Source: Spisula solida
Lineage: Eukaryota > Mollusca > Bivalvia > Venerida > Mactridae
Direction: 5' to 3'
NCBI GenBank assembly: GCA_947247005.1
Contig: OX365953.1
Coordinates: forward strand, 4,655,001-4,719,000
Length of the DNA: 64,000 nt
Each line of letters starts with the position of its first letter. Position 1 is the stretch's first letter. Under the pieces are notes generated by a model, which saw nothing but the letters and a program-made list of their open reading frames with translations, was not told where the DNA came from and made no database searches. The translations under genes and the position numbers were made by a program. Of this stretch, positions 10,720-25,700 are shown in pieces.

Positions 10720-13700
10720 CTATATAAACAAGAATATCCAGTATTAAAGGTACGCAACCTAAATATAAATGATATTTTGTTTAATCATACCCAAAGGTGC
10801 TGGATACTTTTTTTATCAAAGCACTCACGGCAATCCCAAAGTTATGCATACAGACGGACGGACGGCAAACCTATAGTCCCCTCAGGTTAAAAACCAGTAA
10901 GGGACTTATAACTACACATTAAGGAGTCAGACATATACGGTGAGTAGGAATTCATTTAAAGTTTTCATGGAAGAGTATGACCTGCCGTGATAAGGCTTCG
11001 AACCCAAATGGCCAGGTTACAAATCCAGCACACTGACCACCTGACCATGACATCGGCTAATCCAGAAGCTACTATACCTGAAGTGATTGTGAGAGTTTAA
11101 CAAAGTCTCTCTGTACCGCCTCACTGTTGTCTAAATCAGTCTGTAATGACTGAGTCTTCACTTTCATCGAGTGTACTTCATTCTCTAATTGAGTCTAAAA
11201 GAAAAAAATACATTATAAAAAAATTATTTACTACTTTGTTAAAGGTTGATTATGAAACCTGATATCAATCACCTTCGACACCTCATTTCTGATGGTATCA
11301 TTTTATTTCATCCATGATATGTGGTCACAGAGCTTACCTTAAACTCTGAACATTGTTACTTTTTCATCAACGTACGCCAAATGTAATCTTTTTTCCCAAA
11401 AATTAGATGAGGTAAAAAGTTCTGTTTCTAAATTCAGCTATGAAATTACAAATGGCTATAACTTGTCAATATTTGAAATATTTTCAGCAAATCCAGATTT
11501 CCAGAATATTCCTGAATTGTAGGACCCCCGACAACAATGAGATATTACCCTGGCATTGGACTGTTCCTCCAACTGCTTCCCTAATCCACCTATCAACTGT
11601 TTGGATTTCGCTTGCTGATTTTTCAACACTTGTTCCATTTCACGTATCTTCGTCTCCGCTTCGGCCCTAACTGATGATTCTCTTTCAAGTTCTGACTTGA
11701 TGCTATCATGTATGGCTAAACAGAGAAAACATGTCAGAAATTAATACTAATTCAACATGTCAGAAATTAATACTAATTCAACGTGTCAGGAACTTATACT
11801 AATTCAGCATGTCAGGAAATAATACTAATTCAATGTATCAGAAATTAATACTAATTCAACTTGTCAGAAATTAATACTAATTCAACGTGTCAGGAATTAA
11901 TACTAATTCAACATGTCAGAAATAAATACTAATTCAACTTGTCAGAAATTAATACTAATTCAATGTGTCAGGAATTAATACTAATTCAACAAGTCAGGAA
12001 TTAATACTAATTCAATGTGTCAGGAATTAATACTAATTCAACAAGTCAGGAATTAATACTAATTCAATGTATCAGAAATTAATACTAATTCAACAAGTCA
12101 GGCATTAATACTAATTCAATGTATCAGAAATTAATACTAATTCAACAAGTCAGAAATTAATACTAATTCTAACACAACCAGAATTTTCACCTATAAACAC
12201 AGAGGAAACCAAGGTGTGCATGAATTATTATTCATACTACAACAAATATCTTAATAGCATTCCGAGGAAGAAAGTAGTGCAGCAAAGAGTAATAATTCTA
12301 ATCAAACTCTAGAAATGGGGTTTTGTAACAAATACAATAATTATATCTTTATAAAACCCTATTTTTAGAGTTCGATTGAGGCAGTCGTAATTATAGTGTT
12401 TGATCATTTGGTTTTAATCCTGCCTAATTGGCCAACAGTGATTTTTTTCCTTCTTTGTTTGCTACCGGTAAACGGTACCTTCCCAATTTGAAAAAGGCTA
12501 TAACTTTCCCAAATTTTAATGGAGAAATTTCCAATGAACATTTAAAAAAAATCAAAATCTGACATAAAATGACAAAGTTATGAACATTTTTGACAAGAGG
12601 TCATGCATAAAAGTTTACAAAACCAGTAAACAGTCACATATAATCTCATTTTCTGTTTTATTTGGCCTTTTTGTTTCATGAAAATTGCCAAATTTCAAGT
12701 TGTCACAACGCGAAAATTCCCTATCTGAACGGACCCAGACCCTTTCCCAAAAAAGCAAAAAAATCATTGGCCAATGATCTCCAGCTTCTAGGGAAACATA
12801 TCAATAATAAAAACTGAAAACTGATAAAACATGTGAGACTTAAATTCTAACTAACCTAATCTTTCTTGAAGAGAATAGATTTCTTGATTCAACGTTAAAC
12901 CCATAAATGTACGAGTCTGAAATTCAAACTAACGTAATCTTTCTTGAAGAGAATAGATTTCTTGATTCAAGGTTAAACACATAAACATACGAGTCTGAAA
13001 TTCAAACTAACCTAATCTTTCTTGAAGAGAATAGATTTCTTGATTCAAGGTTAAACCCATAAATGTAAGTCTGAAATTCAAACTAACCTAATCTTTCTTG
13101 TAGAGAATTGATTTCTTGATTTAATGTTTCCTCCATTGTAGATTTTTCCTGTTGCTCGGATACCACCTGATCTTTAAGGAACATGATTTGACTCTTCAAT
13201 GTCTCTTCTGTGTGTTCCTTAGCAACCTTAGCTTGTATAATCTCTTCACGGTATTTCAACAATAATAACTGCATATCCTACAGAAACAAGAGGTCAAGAT
13301 CTAAAACCTGCACCATACAGGGTGTTTCTTTTTCACAAAATTTCACCCCTGTACAATACATATTTTTTATATTATGAGGTACTGTACTAAAACTTAACTT
13401 CGTTATGAAAGACAATCTGTAACACAAAGAGATGTTTGTTAAACATGTAAGCCCCCATGGCAGCCCAATAGTCAGAAATTGTAAAGGTTACAAAGATCTT
13501 AGACCTTCTGACCTCATAATCAATAGGGGTCATCTGCTGTTGATGACCAATCTCCTTGTAAAGTTTCAGAATCCTTGAGCTAATAAACCCCAACCATTTG
13601 GTCTACCGACATACCAACAGACCGACTGACATTCAAATGCAATATACCCCTCATCAAAGACAGGGGCATAAAAAGACACTTTTAGCTGTTCCAACGGGTG

Positions 13701-16700
13701 ACCTTTGCAGTCAGATTTGACTGTTAACACACTGGTGGTCATATACCTGCCTTTGAGGGCAAACTGCTGGCTTAGAATAAGAAGGCTGTAAGTACAAAAT
13801 TAATACTTATTATTAATATTATAATACTTTGAGAAAACAAAAATAAACTTTCTGAAAACTACTCTTTACTTACGGAAAAACAAGCTTTTTCAACTTCAGT
13901 TTGGTCAACATGACCAGTTCTGATTTTCATGAAAATAGGCTAATAAAAAGCGCCTTTTGATGCAAATTTCAATTATGTATCAGTCTTATAAGGTTTTGTG
14001 CTTACGACCTTCCAATTTCAAACCAGCGAAACACTTAGAAAGAATGTGAATATTTACATCAAGATTATTTGGTAAGTTGATATCTTCATTCTGCAGTTGT
14101 CCCGCATGTTTGGAATGCTTGCCTTGTAAAGAATCGTTCTCTTCTTGTAACCTGACCAGCTGTAAATAGTGAATATAACTGTAAAATAGTGAATATAACT
14201 GTAAAATAGTGAATATTACTGTAAAATAGTGAATATTACTGTAAAATAGTGAATATAACTGTAAAATAGTGAATATTACTGTAAAATAGTGAATATAACT
14301 GTAAAATAGTGAATATTACTGTAAAATAGTGAATATAACTGTAAAATAGTGAATATTACTGTAAAATAGTGAATATAACTGTAAAATAGTGAATATAACT
14401 GTAAAATAGTGAATATTACTGTAAAATAGTGAATATAACTGTAAAATAGTGAATATAACTGTAAAATAGTGAATATTTCTGTAAAATAGTGAATATTAGT
14501 GAAAACAAGACTGCGTTCAATAAACGCTTATGCCCCCTGTGGAAGCCTTGTCCATAAATAAGTCTAAGTCCAAAATTAGGTCAAGGTGAAGGTCAAAAAG
14601 GGTCAGGTGATACAGGTGTGTGGAGAGTGTTCATATACAACATCCATGCAAGTTTGGAAGCTTTGCAGCAAGCCATAATGATGCTAGAAGAAACGGTCAA
14701 TTTGGGTTAACCAGGACGGACGGACGGACGGACGAACGGACGGACGGACGGACGGACGGATGGACAGGTGCATCACTATATGCCTCCTGATCTATCGATA
14801 CGGGGGCATAAAAAGGGAATGTTTCTGTAAAATAGTGACTTCTTGTAAAATAGTGAATATTACTGTAAAATAGTGAATATAACTGTAAAAGTTTTGATTT
14901 CGTAACCACATTTTTCATAAAATAAAGTAGTTTTTTTCAAGGAACAAAGAATAATTTGGGTAGGGGACTTTTTGTTTGGTTTATGTAGGGAACAGGGTTC
15001 CCACAATTTTCTACCCATGGAATTCCAAACTTTTTCCCAACTTTTTCCCGGGTCTGTGGGAATCCTGAGGGAAAGGCAAACAAAAATAACTTTATTTTCT
15101 GCCTAACAGAAGAACAAATTAGTACTTGTCGATAATCAATTACAAAAACACTGATTAGATCAACTGAGAGCCATACTTATATAACTGAAGAGCTTTTGAA
15201 AAAGGCGCCTAACACAATGAAAACAAACAATCATCCATTACATGAAATAGTATATTTCTGAGAGACAAATGCAAACAAGCATACCTCTTTCTGTATTTCC
15301 ATTCTCTCTGATGATAATTGTTTCTGAAAGAAAATATCAATGTCGTTTGTAAATGCATGGTTCATACAAAATTCTCACACCCAAAAGCTTTCAAGGTAGA
15401 ATGTGTATTTTCAAGGCATTTTCCCGAATATTTACTATGGTAAAATGGTATGATTTTTACTCTTTGTGCTAAATAAATATGGACATTATTGTTATCGTAA
15501 TGACAGCTTAGCACTACATGTCTCATTATTGCACCTTTACATCAACATACTTTTAATCTGCAAGAATGACTGTTTCTTTTTTACGCAGATAATATTTGCG
15601 GGCGTGTGGATGGCAAAGACTATCAGGGCTGATATTCACAAAGCATCTTAAAGGAAAAACAAAAAGTTTTCTTAAAATGATAAAATTTCTTTAAGATTGT
15701 AAGCAGAACAGGAAAATCAATTTTTTTACATAGTCTAGAAGCATTATGTCAAGAGCTAGAATCATCACAAAGAAAACATGGGTTATTCTTCCTTTCTTGG
15801 GAAATATGAGCAGCTCAATTTTTTAACTTAAGTCAAAATATTTAAGGTCTCCTTTATGAATATTAGCCCAGGGGTGGTATTCAATATTGATCTTACTTGA
15901 CTTAAGGATAAGAACAACCAATCAGATCACACCATATTAAACTCTTGGTCAGTAACAGGCGATTTGATTGGCTATCCTTATATTTAAATTAAATAAGATC
16001 AATATTGAATACCAACCCAGGATAGTAAATCTCATTTTTGAATACCAGACCAGCTTATCATGTCATACTAACTGACGTTTAGACTATTACCGAAGTCTTC
16101 ATCAGGATATATATAGGGTACAGGCCCTTCTCCAGGGGCTGGGGTACCACAGCACCTTAAATCCAGATGTGGCTTTCCCCCAGCACCTTAAATCCTAGTA
16201 TGTGTCTCTAAATCACTATGGGTGCTAATATTTTGGGGCAGTATTGTGTTATTGGAGAGAATATGGCCATTATTGTGTAAAAAGTGCTAAAACAAGCTTT
16301 TAAAGTACACTTACTGACTTTGAAAACGCACCACTTTTAAGGGACCCATATTTTTTTTATTGAACAATTTACCTGACTTTGTACGAATGAAATAATGTTC
16401 GTATATAAAAACCTTGTCAGTAGAGAACATGTGACACGTGTTTTACCACGCAAATAACACGTGGTAACCACGTGGCAAAATCTCGTTTTTCGCTCATGGA
16501 TCTCGCGTGAATTAGAATATCCGAATTGTGTAAATGGAAATGTGTACACGATACATTGACATGCAAAAAGATCACAGTTTCAATCATCCAAAACACTAGT
16601 TGGTATGTAACGTTCACCCGAAAATGATGTGCCTAGAGGTGTATCAATGTTACACCGTTTTCGCACGATTCCATTGTGATAATATAACAAATATTAGTCC

Positions 16701-19700
16701 ACATGAACTTTTAATGCACACTGACACTGTCACTGACCGCCCAAAGCAGGATAAAAGGCCTAAAACTGCTATTTATACGGATGAATCAATGCGCATGCGC
16801 AGGCGACGAAACAGCTTCCGGTCTACAACCATGACTGTCAGAGTAATACTTGGTCGACAAGGGTATGGAAAATGATTAAATGAAAGTTCAAATATGTTCG
16901 ATTTTTATAAAAGAAATTTTGATTTAGTACAGTTCGACAGTTTGTTTTCAATCTTACATCTAAGATGTTCGTCAATCTGTAGCCATTCCCTTCTTGTATC
17001 ACTATTTTCGGCGATACCGATGTTAACTGTAGACAGCATGATAATAATCATTCGCATAAATATTGAAAATAATCATTTTTATGGACGAAAAGAATATCAA
17101 CGTTATGGATACCCCAGTTGTATCCTCAGATTTTGCACTCATTGAAAAATATGACATGCTCTTGCAAAGGCTTGTCCACGGGTGAGTGCCGATTCTCTAT
17201 CTGCTCGCGAGCTTCTCCAAACATTTGTCCATGTATGGTGGAACAATCCCTCAGCAGCGCATTTAAAATGTGATGTTGTTTATGAGTTACCGTTGTTGTG
17301 AATGTACCACGAACAAATCGTTATACACAAACTACTAAATTGTGAATTTGGCATTTCAGACTTGAACGCATCGATGTCACGTGACTTTTCTATTTTGTTA
17401 ACTTTAATTATGATTTTTTTCTAGTTGGTTAAATGTATAAAAGCTCCGCGAGTCGCATGTGTCGCCTGACGAAATGCACATTTGTCATGGAAAACTATCC
17501 AGTATAGGGCTACATATCAGACTCACAAGAGTTCTCTAGTCATCTGAACTAAAAACGACAAAGCGATGCTCTGGACAAAAAAATGTCCTGATAAAATTAA
17601 TCTGAAGGGAAACACTATACAAGCTAGTGTTATGATTCTTGCGCACTGCGCTTCATGTCACAGCAAATAAACATGCATTCCTATTTTTGAGTCATTAATA
17701 GTTATGGTGACAAAGTTATGCCACGGACAAGAAATGCTTATAAAATCAATCAAAGGGAAAAATTGAAAAAAGGCACAAGGTAGAGTTACAGTTCTTGTGT
17801 ACTCTCGGACTTTTGGTAAGAAACATGCATACCAAGTTTCAAGTCATTCAACCTCATGGTGACAAAGTTATCCTCCGGACAAGAAATGCTCAAATTAAAT
17901 CAATCTAAGGGAAATAATTAAAAAACGGTGCAAGGCAGAGTTATGGTTCTTGTGCACTGCATTTCGGCTTATTGCAAGAAACATACATACAAAATCTTGA
18001 GTCATTTGAACTTAAGGTGACAAAGTTATGCTCCGGACAAGAAATGCTCTAATAAAATCAATCAAAGGGAAATAATTCAAAAACTATGACAGGTAGAGTT
18101 ATGGTTCTTGCGCACTGCACTCCGGCTTATTGCAAGAAACATGCCTATCAATTCTTGAGTCATTTGAACGTAAGGTGACAAAGTTATGCTCCGGACAAGA
18201 AATGCTCTAATAAAATCAATAAAAGGGAAATAATTCAAAAACTATGACAGGTAGAGTTATGGTTCTTGCACACTGCACTTCGGCTTATTGCAAGAAACAT
18301 GCATACCAAATCTAGAGTCATTTGAACTTAAGGTGACAAAGTTATGCTCCGGACAAGAAATGCTCTAATAAAATCAATCAAAGGGAAATAATTCAAAACC
18401 TATGACAGGTAGAGTTATGTTTCTTGCACACTGCACTCCGGCTTATTGCAAGAAACATGCATACCAATTCTTGAGTCATTTGAACTTAAGGTGACAAAGT
18501 TATGCTCCGGACAAGCAATTTGTGACGCCACCGCCGCCGCCACCGCCGCCGCCGCCAAAGTAACACCTATATGTCGCCTTTTCAGGCGACACAAAAATAG
18601 GCTTTCTATATACCAATTTTTGTGTCAAATAAATAATGTTTACTATATATTTGCGTGGTTTGAATAAGTGGTGCGTTTTCAAAGTCCCCAAGTGTATGGA
18701 AAACCATTCAATTTCTCTTCTAAAACATTTCAGCCATTCTTGTCGATCTCCTTTAGCATATATTCCAGCATTGCACCAGCGCCTTAAAAAATTTCTGGGG
18801 AAGGGCCTGGAGTATATAGAAGAACAAATCTTTACCACACTATCCTGTAGCTCTAACTGTGTTGTAGTATGCTGCTGTCGTAGTTCAGTCAAATATTTCT
18901 CACATTCCTTCACTTTGTTTACTAAGGTACCAATCTACATGATAGAAACAGTATAATAATAATTATAATAATAATAATAATAATAACGTCTTTATTTTCT
19001 GTGGATAACATAATCGGCAAACCTATTTTCATTATGGTCCACGTACACAGTAAAGATGTAAAATCATTATTGTTCAAGGACGTTGAATTTTCGTCAATTT
19101 CCTTATTGAACTCTACCACTCTAATCCCTATAATAAATCAACATCCCCAATACAGAGCATAGGTTTATCCTTCCATGTTTTTGTAATTTACAAACTTACG
19201 ACCCCATGAAAAAGGCATTTTCATCAAAATCCACGAAATTTCATACCCACAAAAATATGTGATTTTACAGTACTGTAACACGGATATACACAGAACGGAT
19301 ACGCAGGTCTAAAAATAGCCTAGTTATGACCTGACTACCCATAATGCATTGCGCGCTTCGGTAAGCACGATAATTGTGAACATGACTTATCCAAAAGAAT
19401 TATTTTTTTCGTGTCAAAACCACAAAACTAAGTGGTTTGATCATTTTCAACAAATAGAGGACACCCCAAAGATCACAAAAAATATTTATTTATAAGAAAA
19501 ACAGTCGTAAATAAGTTTCCTAAGGGATTTAAAAAAGTAAATATCGGAAGCTATCCAAAACCCGTCGATTGAAAATTTATCGATCAGGATAGGTCAAAGA
19601 AAATGTGGTCTATGTCACAATTGACAGATGAATCGTCCAAACTATCTGTACAAAAACGTTCCAAACACATAACGGAACAAATAAATACCCATCTTTGCTT

Positions 19701-22700
19701 ATTTTGATTAAGAGTTGCTTTAAATGAAAACAGATATCTCATTGACAAAACAGGCTGAACGAATAAAGAGAAAAACATAATATTGAATCTGTACAAGTTG
19801 AAGCTGCAAGAATCGCCACAGGTGCCACCAAGCTTTGTAGCATAGACAAACTATATAACGAACTAAAATGGGAAACACTATCTGAACGTAGGAAAAAACA
19901 AAAGTTAACCACTTTTTACAAAATGACACATAATCTCGTACCTGAATATCTCTCTAACCTCGTTCCTGACCAGACACAAACTCGCTATCAACTTCGCAAC
20001 AACAACAGCATACCAACCATAAAAACCAGAACACAACTTTACAAAAACTCATTCCTTCCCTCTGTCATTTGCGACTGGAACTCTCTTCCAGACGACATTA
20101 AACTTAGTCCCTCACTCAACAGCTTCAAAACCAAACTAAACGGTAATATCATCAAAACAAAACCATACTATATCAACGGCCATAGAAAATCACAAGTTCT
20201 CCACACCAGATTGCGCCTCGGATGTAGCTCCCTGAACCACGACCTCTACAGAAAATCAATAGTCATCTCACCACACTGTACATGTGGCGATATTGAAACC
20301 ACCAGTCACTACCTTCTTTATTGTCCTAACTACACTATACAGAGACAAACATTCTTAGCTAACCTACCATGTCCAATCACATTCCAGAACCTAATCTATG
20401 GCTCAGACCACTTGACCTTTGACGAAAATACCAATATCTTCCACCTAGTCCAACAATATATTGTCGCCACGCGACGTTTCACAGCATAGTCTCCCTGGCT
20501 AGATAGTATCCACAACTCTTGACGATTATGTTTGTTGTTAAGATAGATTTTAATAAGGTGCAGCAACCACACTTTTTCACGAACACCATTTTTCCTTCAT
20601 TTTAACATTTATTATATCTTATTCTATTAATTAAATATGCATTTTACTTTAACTGTACGAACCAGCCATTATTTTCATCACCTCGGAAATGTATTAACAT
20701 AAGTCTTATATAAGACTTGTTTACAAATCCAATTTCTGCCCAAATTTACCATAAAACTACCTGTTACTAATTATTGTATATGTACCTCTTATCTTGAAAA
20801 ATCTGTCTATGTAACACATAAAAAATGCATAATTATGGAAATGAATATTGTTTAAACTATGTTAGAAATAGTAAAGGATGCAACTTAGTTCATCTTCAAT
20901 ATTATAGCATTACGCCTTCATCAGGATAAATTTTATACAAAACCATCATAAAACTAGATGGGTTTTTGACACAAAAACATATATTTTTCCATGGGCCATA
21001 ACTCCGGCAAAAACCATTCGAACTAACTCCGGCAAAAACCATTCGACCTAAATTTCCTGTCAATATGCACAAGTAAGTAAATTATTTTAAGACCTACCTC
21101 TTCACATGTACTGGTTGCTGACTCTTTCAACTGAGTCTCTAGTTCAATAATACACTCTTTCTGACTAGTTATCGTCTTTTTCTCAGCATTAGATTCTCGT
21201 TCCTGTGATCGAAGTTTGGCTCGTTCACTCTTCATATCATCTTGTACTGTTTGTAGTTGAGCTTCGTAATTATTGCACATATCACATGGTCGACCTAGCT
21301 TCTCCCTGGCCGCCCGTAACTGGTTAATGAGAAATGTACGTAACTGGTTAATGAGAAATGTACATTGTAATATATGGTGTAATTATTGCACATATCACAT
21401 GGTCGACCGAGCTTCTCCCTGGCTGCCCGTAACTGGTTAATGAGAAATGTAAAATGTACAATGTACTATATGGTGTAATTATTGCACATATCACATGGTC
21501 GACCTAGCTTCTCCCTGGCCGCCCGTAACTTGTTAATGAGAAATATACATTGTACTATATGGTGTAATTATTGCACATATCACATGGTCGACCTAGCTTC
21601 TCCCGGGCCGCCCGTAACTGGTTAATGAGAAATGTACGTAACTGGTTAATGAGAAATGTACGTTGTAACATATGGTGTAATTATTACACATATCACATGG
21701 TCGACCAAGCTTCTCCCTGGCTGCCCGTAACTGGTTAATGAGAAATGTACGTTGTACTATATGGTGTAATTATTGCACAAATCACATGGCCGACATAGCT
21801 TCTCCCGGGCCGCCCGTAACTGGTTAATGAGAAATGTACGTAACTGGTTAATGAGAAATGTACGTTGTAATATATGGTGTAATTATTACACATATCACAT
21901 GGTCGACCAAGCTTCTCCCTGGCCGCCCGTAACTTGTTAATGAGAAATATACATTGTACTATATGGTGTAATTATTGCACATATCACATGGCCGACATAG
22001 CTTCTCCCGGGCCGCCCGTAACTGGTTAATGAGAAATGTACGTTGTAATATATGGTGTAATTATTGCACATATCACATGGTCGACCTAGCTTCTCCCGGG
22101 CCGCCCGTAACTGGTTAATGAGAAATGTACGCAACTGGTTAATGAGAAATGTACGTTGTACTATATGGTGTAATTATTGCACATATCACATGGTCGACCT
22201 AGCTTCTCCCTGGCTGCCCGTAACTGGTTAATGAGAAATATACATTGTACTATATGGTGTAATTATTGCACATATCACATGGTCGACCTAGCTTCTCCCT
22301 GGCCGCCCGTAACTTGTTAATGAGAAATATACATTGTACTATATGGTGTAATTATTGCACATATCACATGGCCGACCTAGCTTCTCCCGGGCCGCCCGTA
22401 ACTGGTTAATGAGAAATGTACGTTGTAATATATGGTGTAATTATTGCACATATCACATGGTCGACCTAGCTTCTCCCTGGCTGCCCGTAACTGGTTAATG
22501 AGAAATGTACGTTGTAATATATGGTGTAATTATTGCACATATCACATGGTCGACCTAGCTTCTCCCTGGCTGCCCGTAACTGGTTAATGAGAAATGTACG
22601 TTGTAATATATGGTGTAATTATTGCACATATCACATGGTCGACCAAGCTTCTCCCTGGCTGCCCGTAACTGGTTAATGAGAAATGTACGTTGTACAATAT

Positions 22701-25700
22701 GGTGGAATCTAACAGTTCTCACTTATGTTCTGCTATGGATGAAGGTTATTTTATTTTGGGAGTGGTTTTAGTTATCCTGACACTTAGTATGACAGTATGA
22801 CAAAAATACATCTAAATATAAATCCTTCAGATACGGAGGCAAAAAATAACCTCGTCTTACATGAGGGTCTTAGCAAAAATCTCAGGTTGCCAGTCCATTG
22901 TTGGGGGCCGCCTGATAAGCCATTTTGTCTGATAAGCGAGGATGTACGGTAGTAGTAAGATAATGAATCCTAACTTTAATTATACACATTCTTTTGTTCT
23001 TGTTCATGAACAATTACTCTACAGATGGATGGACGTACTTACAAGACAGACACTAAGGGTTTTTCTTTAATCTTTTTAACCCACAAAACACAACCCTATA
23101 CAAGAAAATAATCCCACGACTAAAATTTGTGCAGAAACTAACCCCACTATTACCTCTCGTTATTTATTTATTTTACAGTATTTTAAGGTTCATTGACAGT
23201 TATTGTTATTTAATAGTGCCAATTTACAAATGGTAAGACGAGTATCAAAAGTTACATGGAAAATAAATACAAGGGTTCTACTGAGCCACAATTGCCAATC
23301 CTGAAATGAGTTGGGAATGTGTGTCTGTTGCCATTAACACACTCCCCTACTCCAAACTCAGTTTAAACATTGTCCTTTTGTTAAAATTGAGCTTATGAAA
23401 TTTTAAATGACCGTAACTTTGTCAATTCTAGGAACTTTTTCATCAAATATCTTTTATTTTTTACAGAAAAGTTCCTTCTTTTTTATACTGCAAATCCAGA
23501 TTTCAGGATTATTCAGGAATAGTATGACCCCTGTAAATAGGAAAATGTAAAGTGAAGAAATGAAGAAACATCTTAATTCTTGTTGTTATTTTTAACAACA
23601 GCCTACAGCCTTTGTGGTTAATTCCTCCAAACCATTGAACAACAGCCAGCCAGTGTACTACATTTTTTTCATATTTTATTTTGTGTAGGTGTGCATTTGT
23701 GCGTGTGCATGTATTTATGTATGTATTATATGATTGATGACTGTACATTTGTCACCATGATCTAATTATGTAAATATGTTGTACTCATAGGTCTCTGACT
23801 TTCCGGATTTTGAAAATAAACTATCTAAAACTATCTATAATATACAATACCTCCTCCTGCATGAGTTTCCATTCCTTATCACTAACCAATCTTTTACCCT
23901 GTAGTGACACATTATCTGTTTTAGATTTAGCACTGGCAAGTAATGTCTTCCTCGCTTCGTTCTCAGGAGTAGGATCTAAAATCATAAAATAAAGCTGGAG
24001 TTGTTGCCCTTTGTTACAAATATGCATAGAGTCAATAAGAATAGTTTCATTTGAATATCTAGCTTTTGTCTCTGACAAAGGGTCATGATTTTGGCATCCT
24101 GGCCTCGTTCTCAGGTGTAGGATCTAAAAAAATAAAATAAAGCTAGAGCTGTTGCCCTTTGCTACAAATATGCGTACAGTCAATGTCCCACAAAGTGCCA
24201 TAAGTCTGGCAATATTCACCCAACCTAAAGTTCATGACAATATGCATAACTAGGCTGGGTACCAACTATTCATGTGAACTTTCATTGAAATCCAACCAGT
24301 TGTTAAGAAGAAGAAGGGCAGACAAATTATGTGACAGACAGACACCCGGACAGACGTCAAACACAAAACCATTATATCTCCTCTACTAAATATGGAAGAG
24401 ATAATAACTAGAAACGTCGGAGACTTCTGTCGAAGGTTAAACTCGAAATCTACCTCCCAAATACAGGACATGGGTTTACAATGACTTCACGAAAATGCAT
24501 TTTTATCAAAATCCACAATATTTAATATTCATGAAAAGATGTGATTTTACAGTATGGCTTAAATTCCACCAAGTTGCTTGACGAAGAACTACAAAGTATC
24601 AAGTCTTAGACTAATTACACAAAAATATTCAGAAATTGAGATATAAAATACAAATGAATGAAAATTCCTAAAAGTTGTTTCTTCAGTAAAAAAATGTGCC
24701 TCATCCCAATTTCCCCCATGGAATAGCTCAAGACAATTAGATACACCTACCAGTTATAGCTTTAACCTGTGCCTCGGTTAATGACGGTAAATTTATCACT
24801 TTTTCTGGGCTAATTCTAATAGTCAAATTATCCACTTCGCTCAGAGATCTTGTTTCATGAGCGCCACTGTCGAGAAATTCTTGTTCAGATAGTGAATTCA
24901 ACTCAAGATCCGAAAGAGATTTCTTTAATGAAGAGTCTGCTAAACTATCGTCAAAAATGAACGAATCTGCAGATCCAACAGAATTTATAGACACGTTTGA
25001 TGAACTTCGATCGTGGGAAGGTAACAATCTATCCACTAATTTTCCATCCTTCTTCTTCTGTTTCTGCAATAAATAATGATATACAGTGCCCACCAACAAT
25101 AAGTATACTGTAAATAATTGTAAACCTTGCAAAATTGAACTTGGTTAAATTATTTAATATCTGTTTATCAGACGGTCACAATTATACTAGTTTCTGAAAC
25201 TACAGTTACTAAAAGAGACAAAAGAGATAGTAATAAAGATGAAATAACCATGTGATCAAAAAGGCTGAATGTTCCATCTTCTTGTGACAAAGTTACCATT
25301 CAAGAGGGACAAACTAACTATAGATTTTGCACCTAGGGTACCAATTAATGTATGGCCTTTTCATTAAATAAACAAAAATATTCATTTTCTTCAAATATAT
25401 TAATGCTTCACTGTTCTGCAAATAGTATTATTACAGGCAAGTAAGTGGGCAAAAAACGTCTGTATACTTAGTTTTGGTGGGCGGAGTATTCAGACTAATA
25501 GACAACAGTACAACCTTCCCAGACTGGCCCTCCGTAGACCAACAACCTCTCTATACAGGGATTCTACTGAGACACCATGCCCAATCATGAAAATAAGATG
25601 CAAGTCTTCAGGTGCCTTTAACACACATCCCTACACCAAATCTATGTTTCAAACATAGCACTTTTGTTAAAATTCAGCTTATGATATTTCAAATGACCAT

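Noticed and set aside
16600..16875. 91-residue plus-strand frame in rabaptin intron 15
   Set aside because: Antisense within an intron, no recognisable domain, low-complexity Arg-rich end.
21271..22705. CRISPR-like array (regular repeats with short spacers)
   Set aside because: Units are contiguous copies of an exon-intron junction in a eukaryotic gene; there are no unique spacers and no cas genes.
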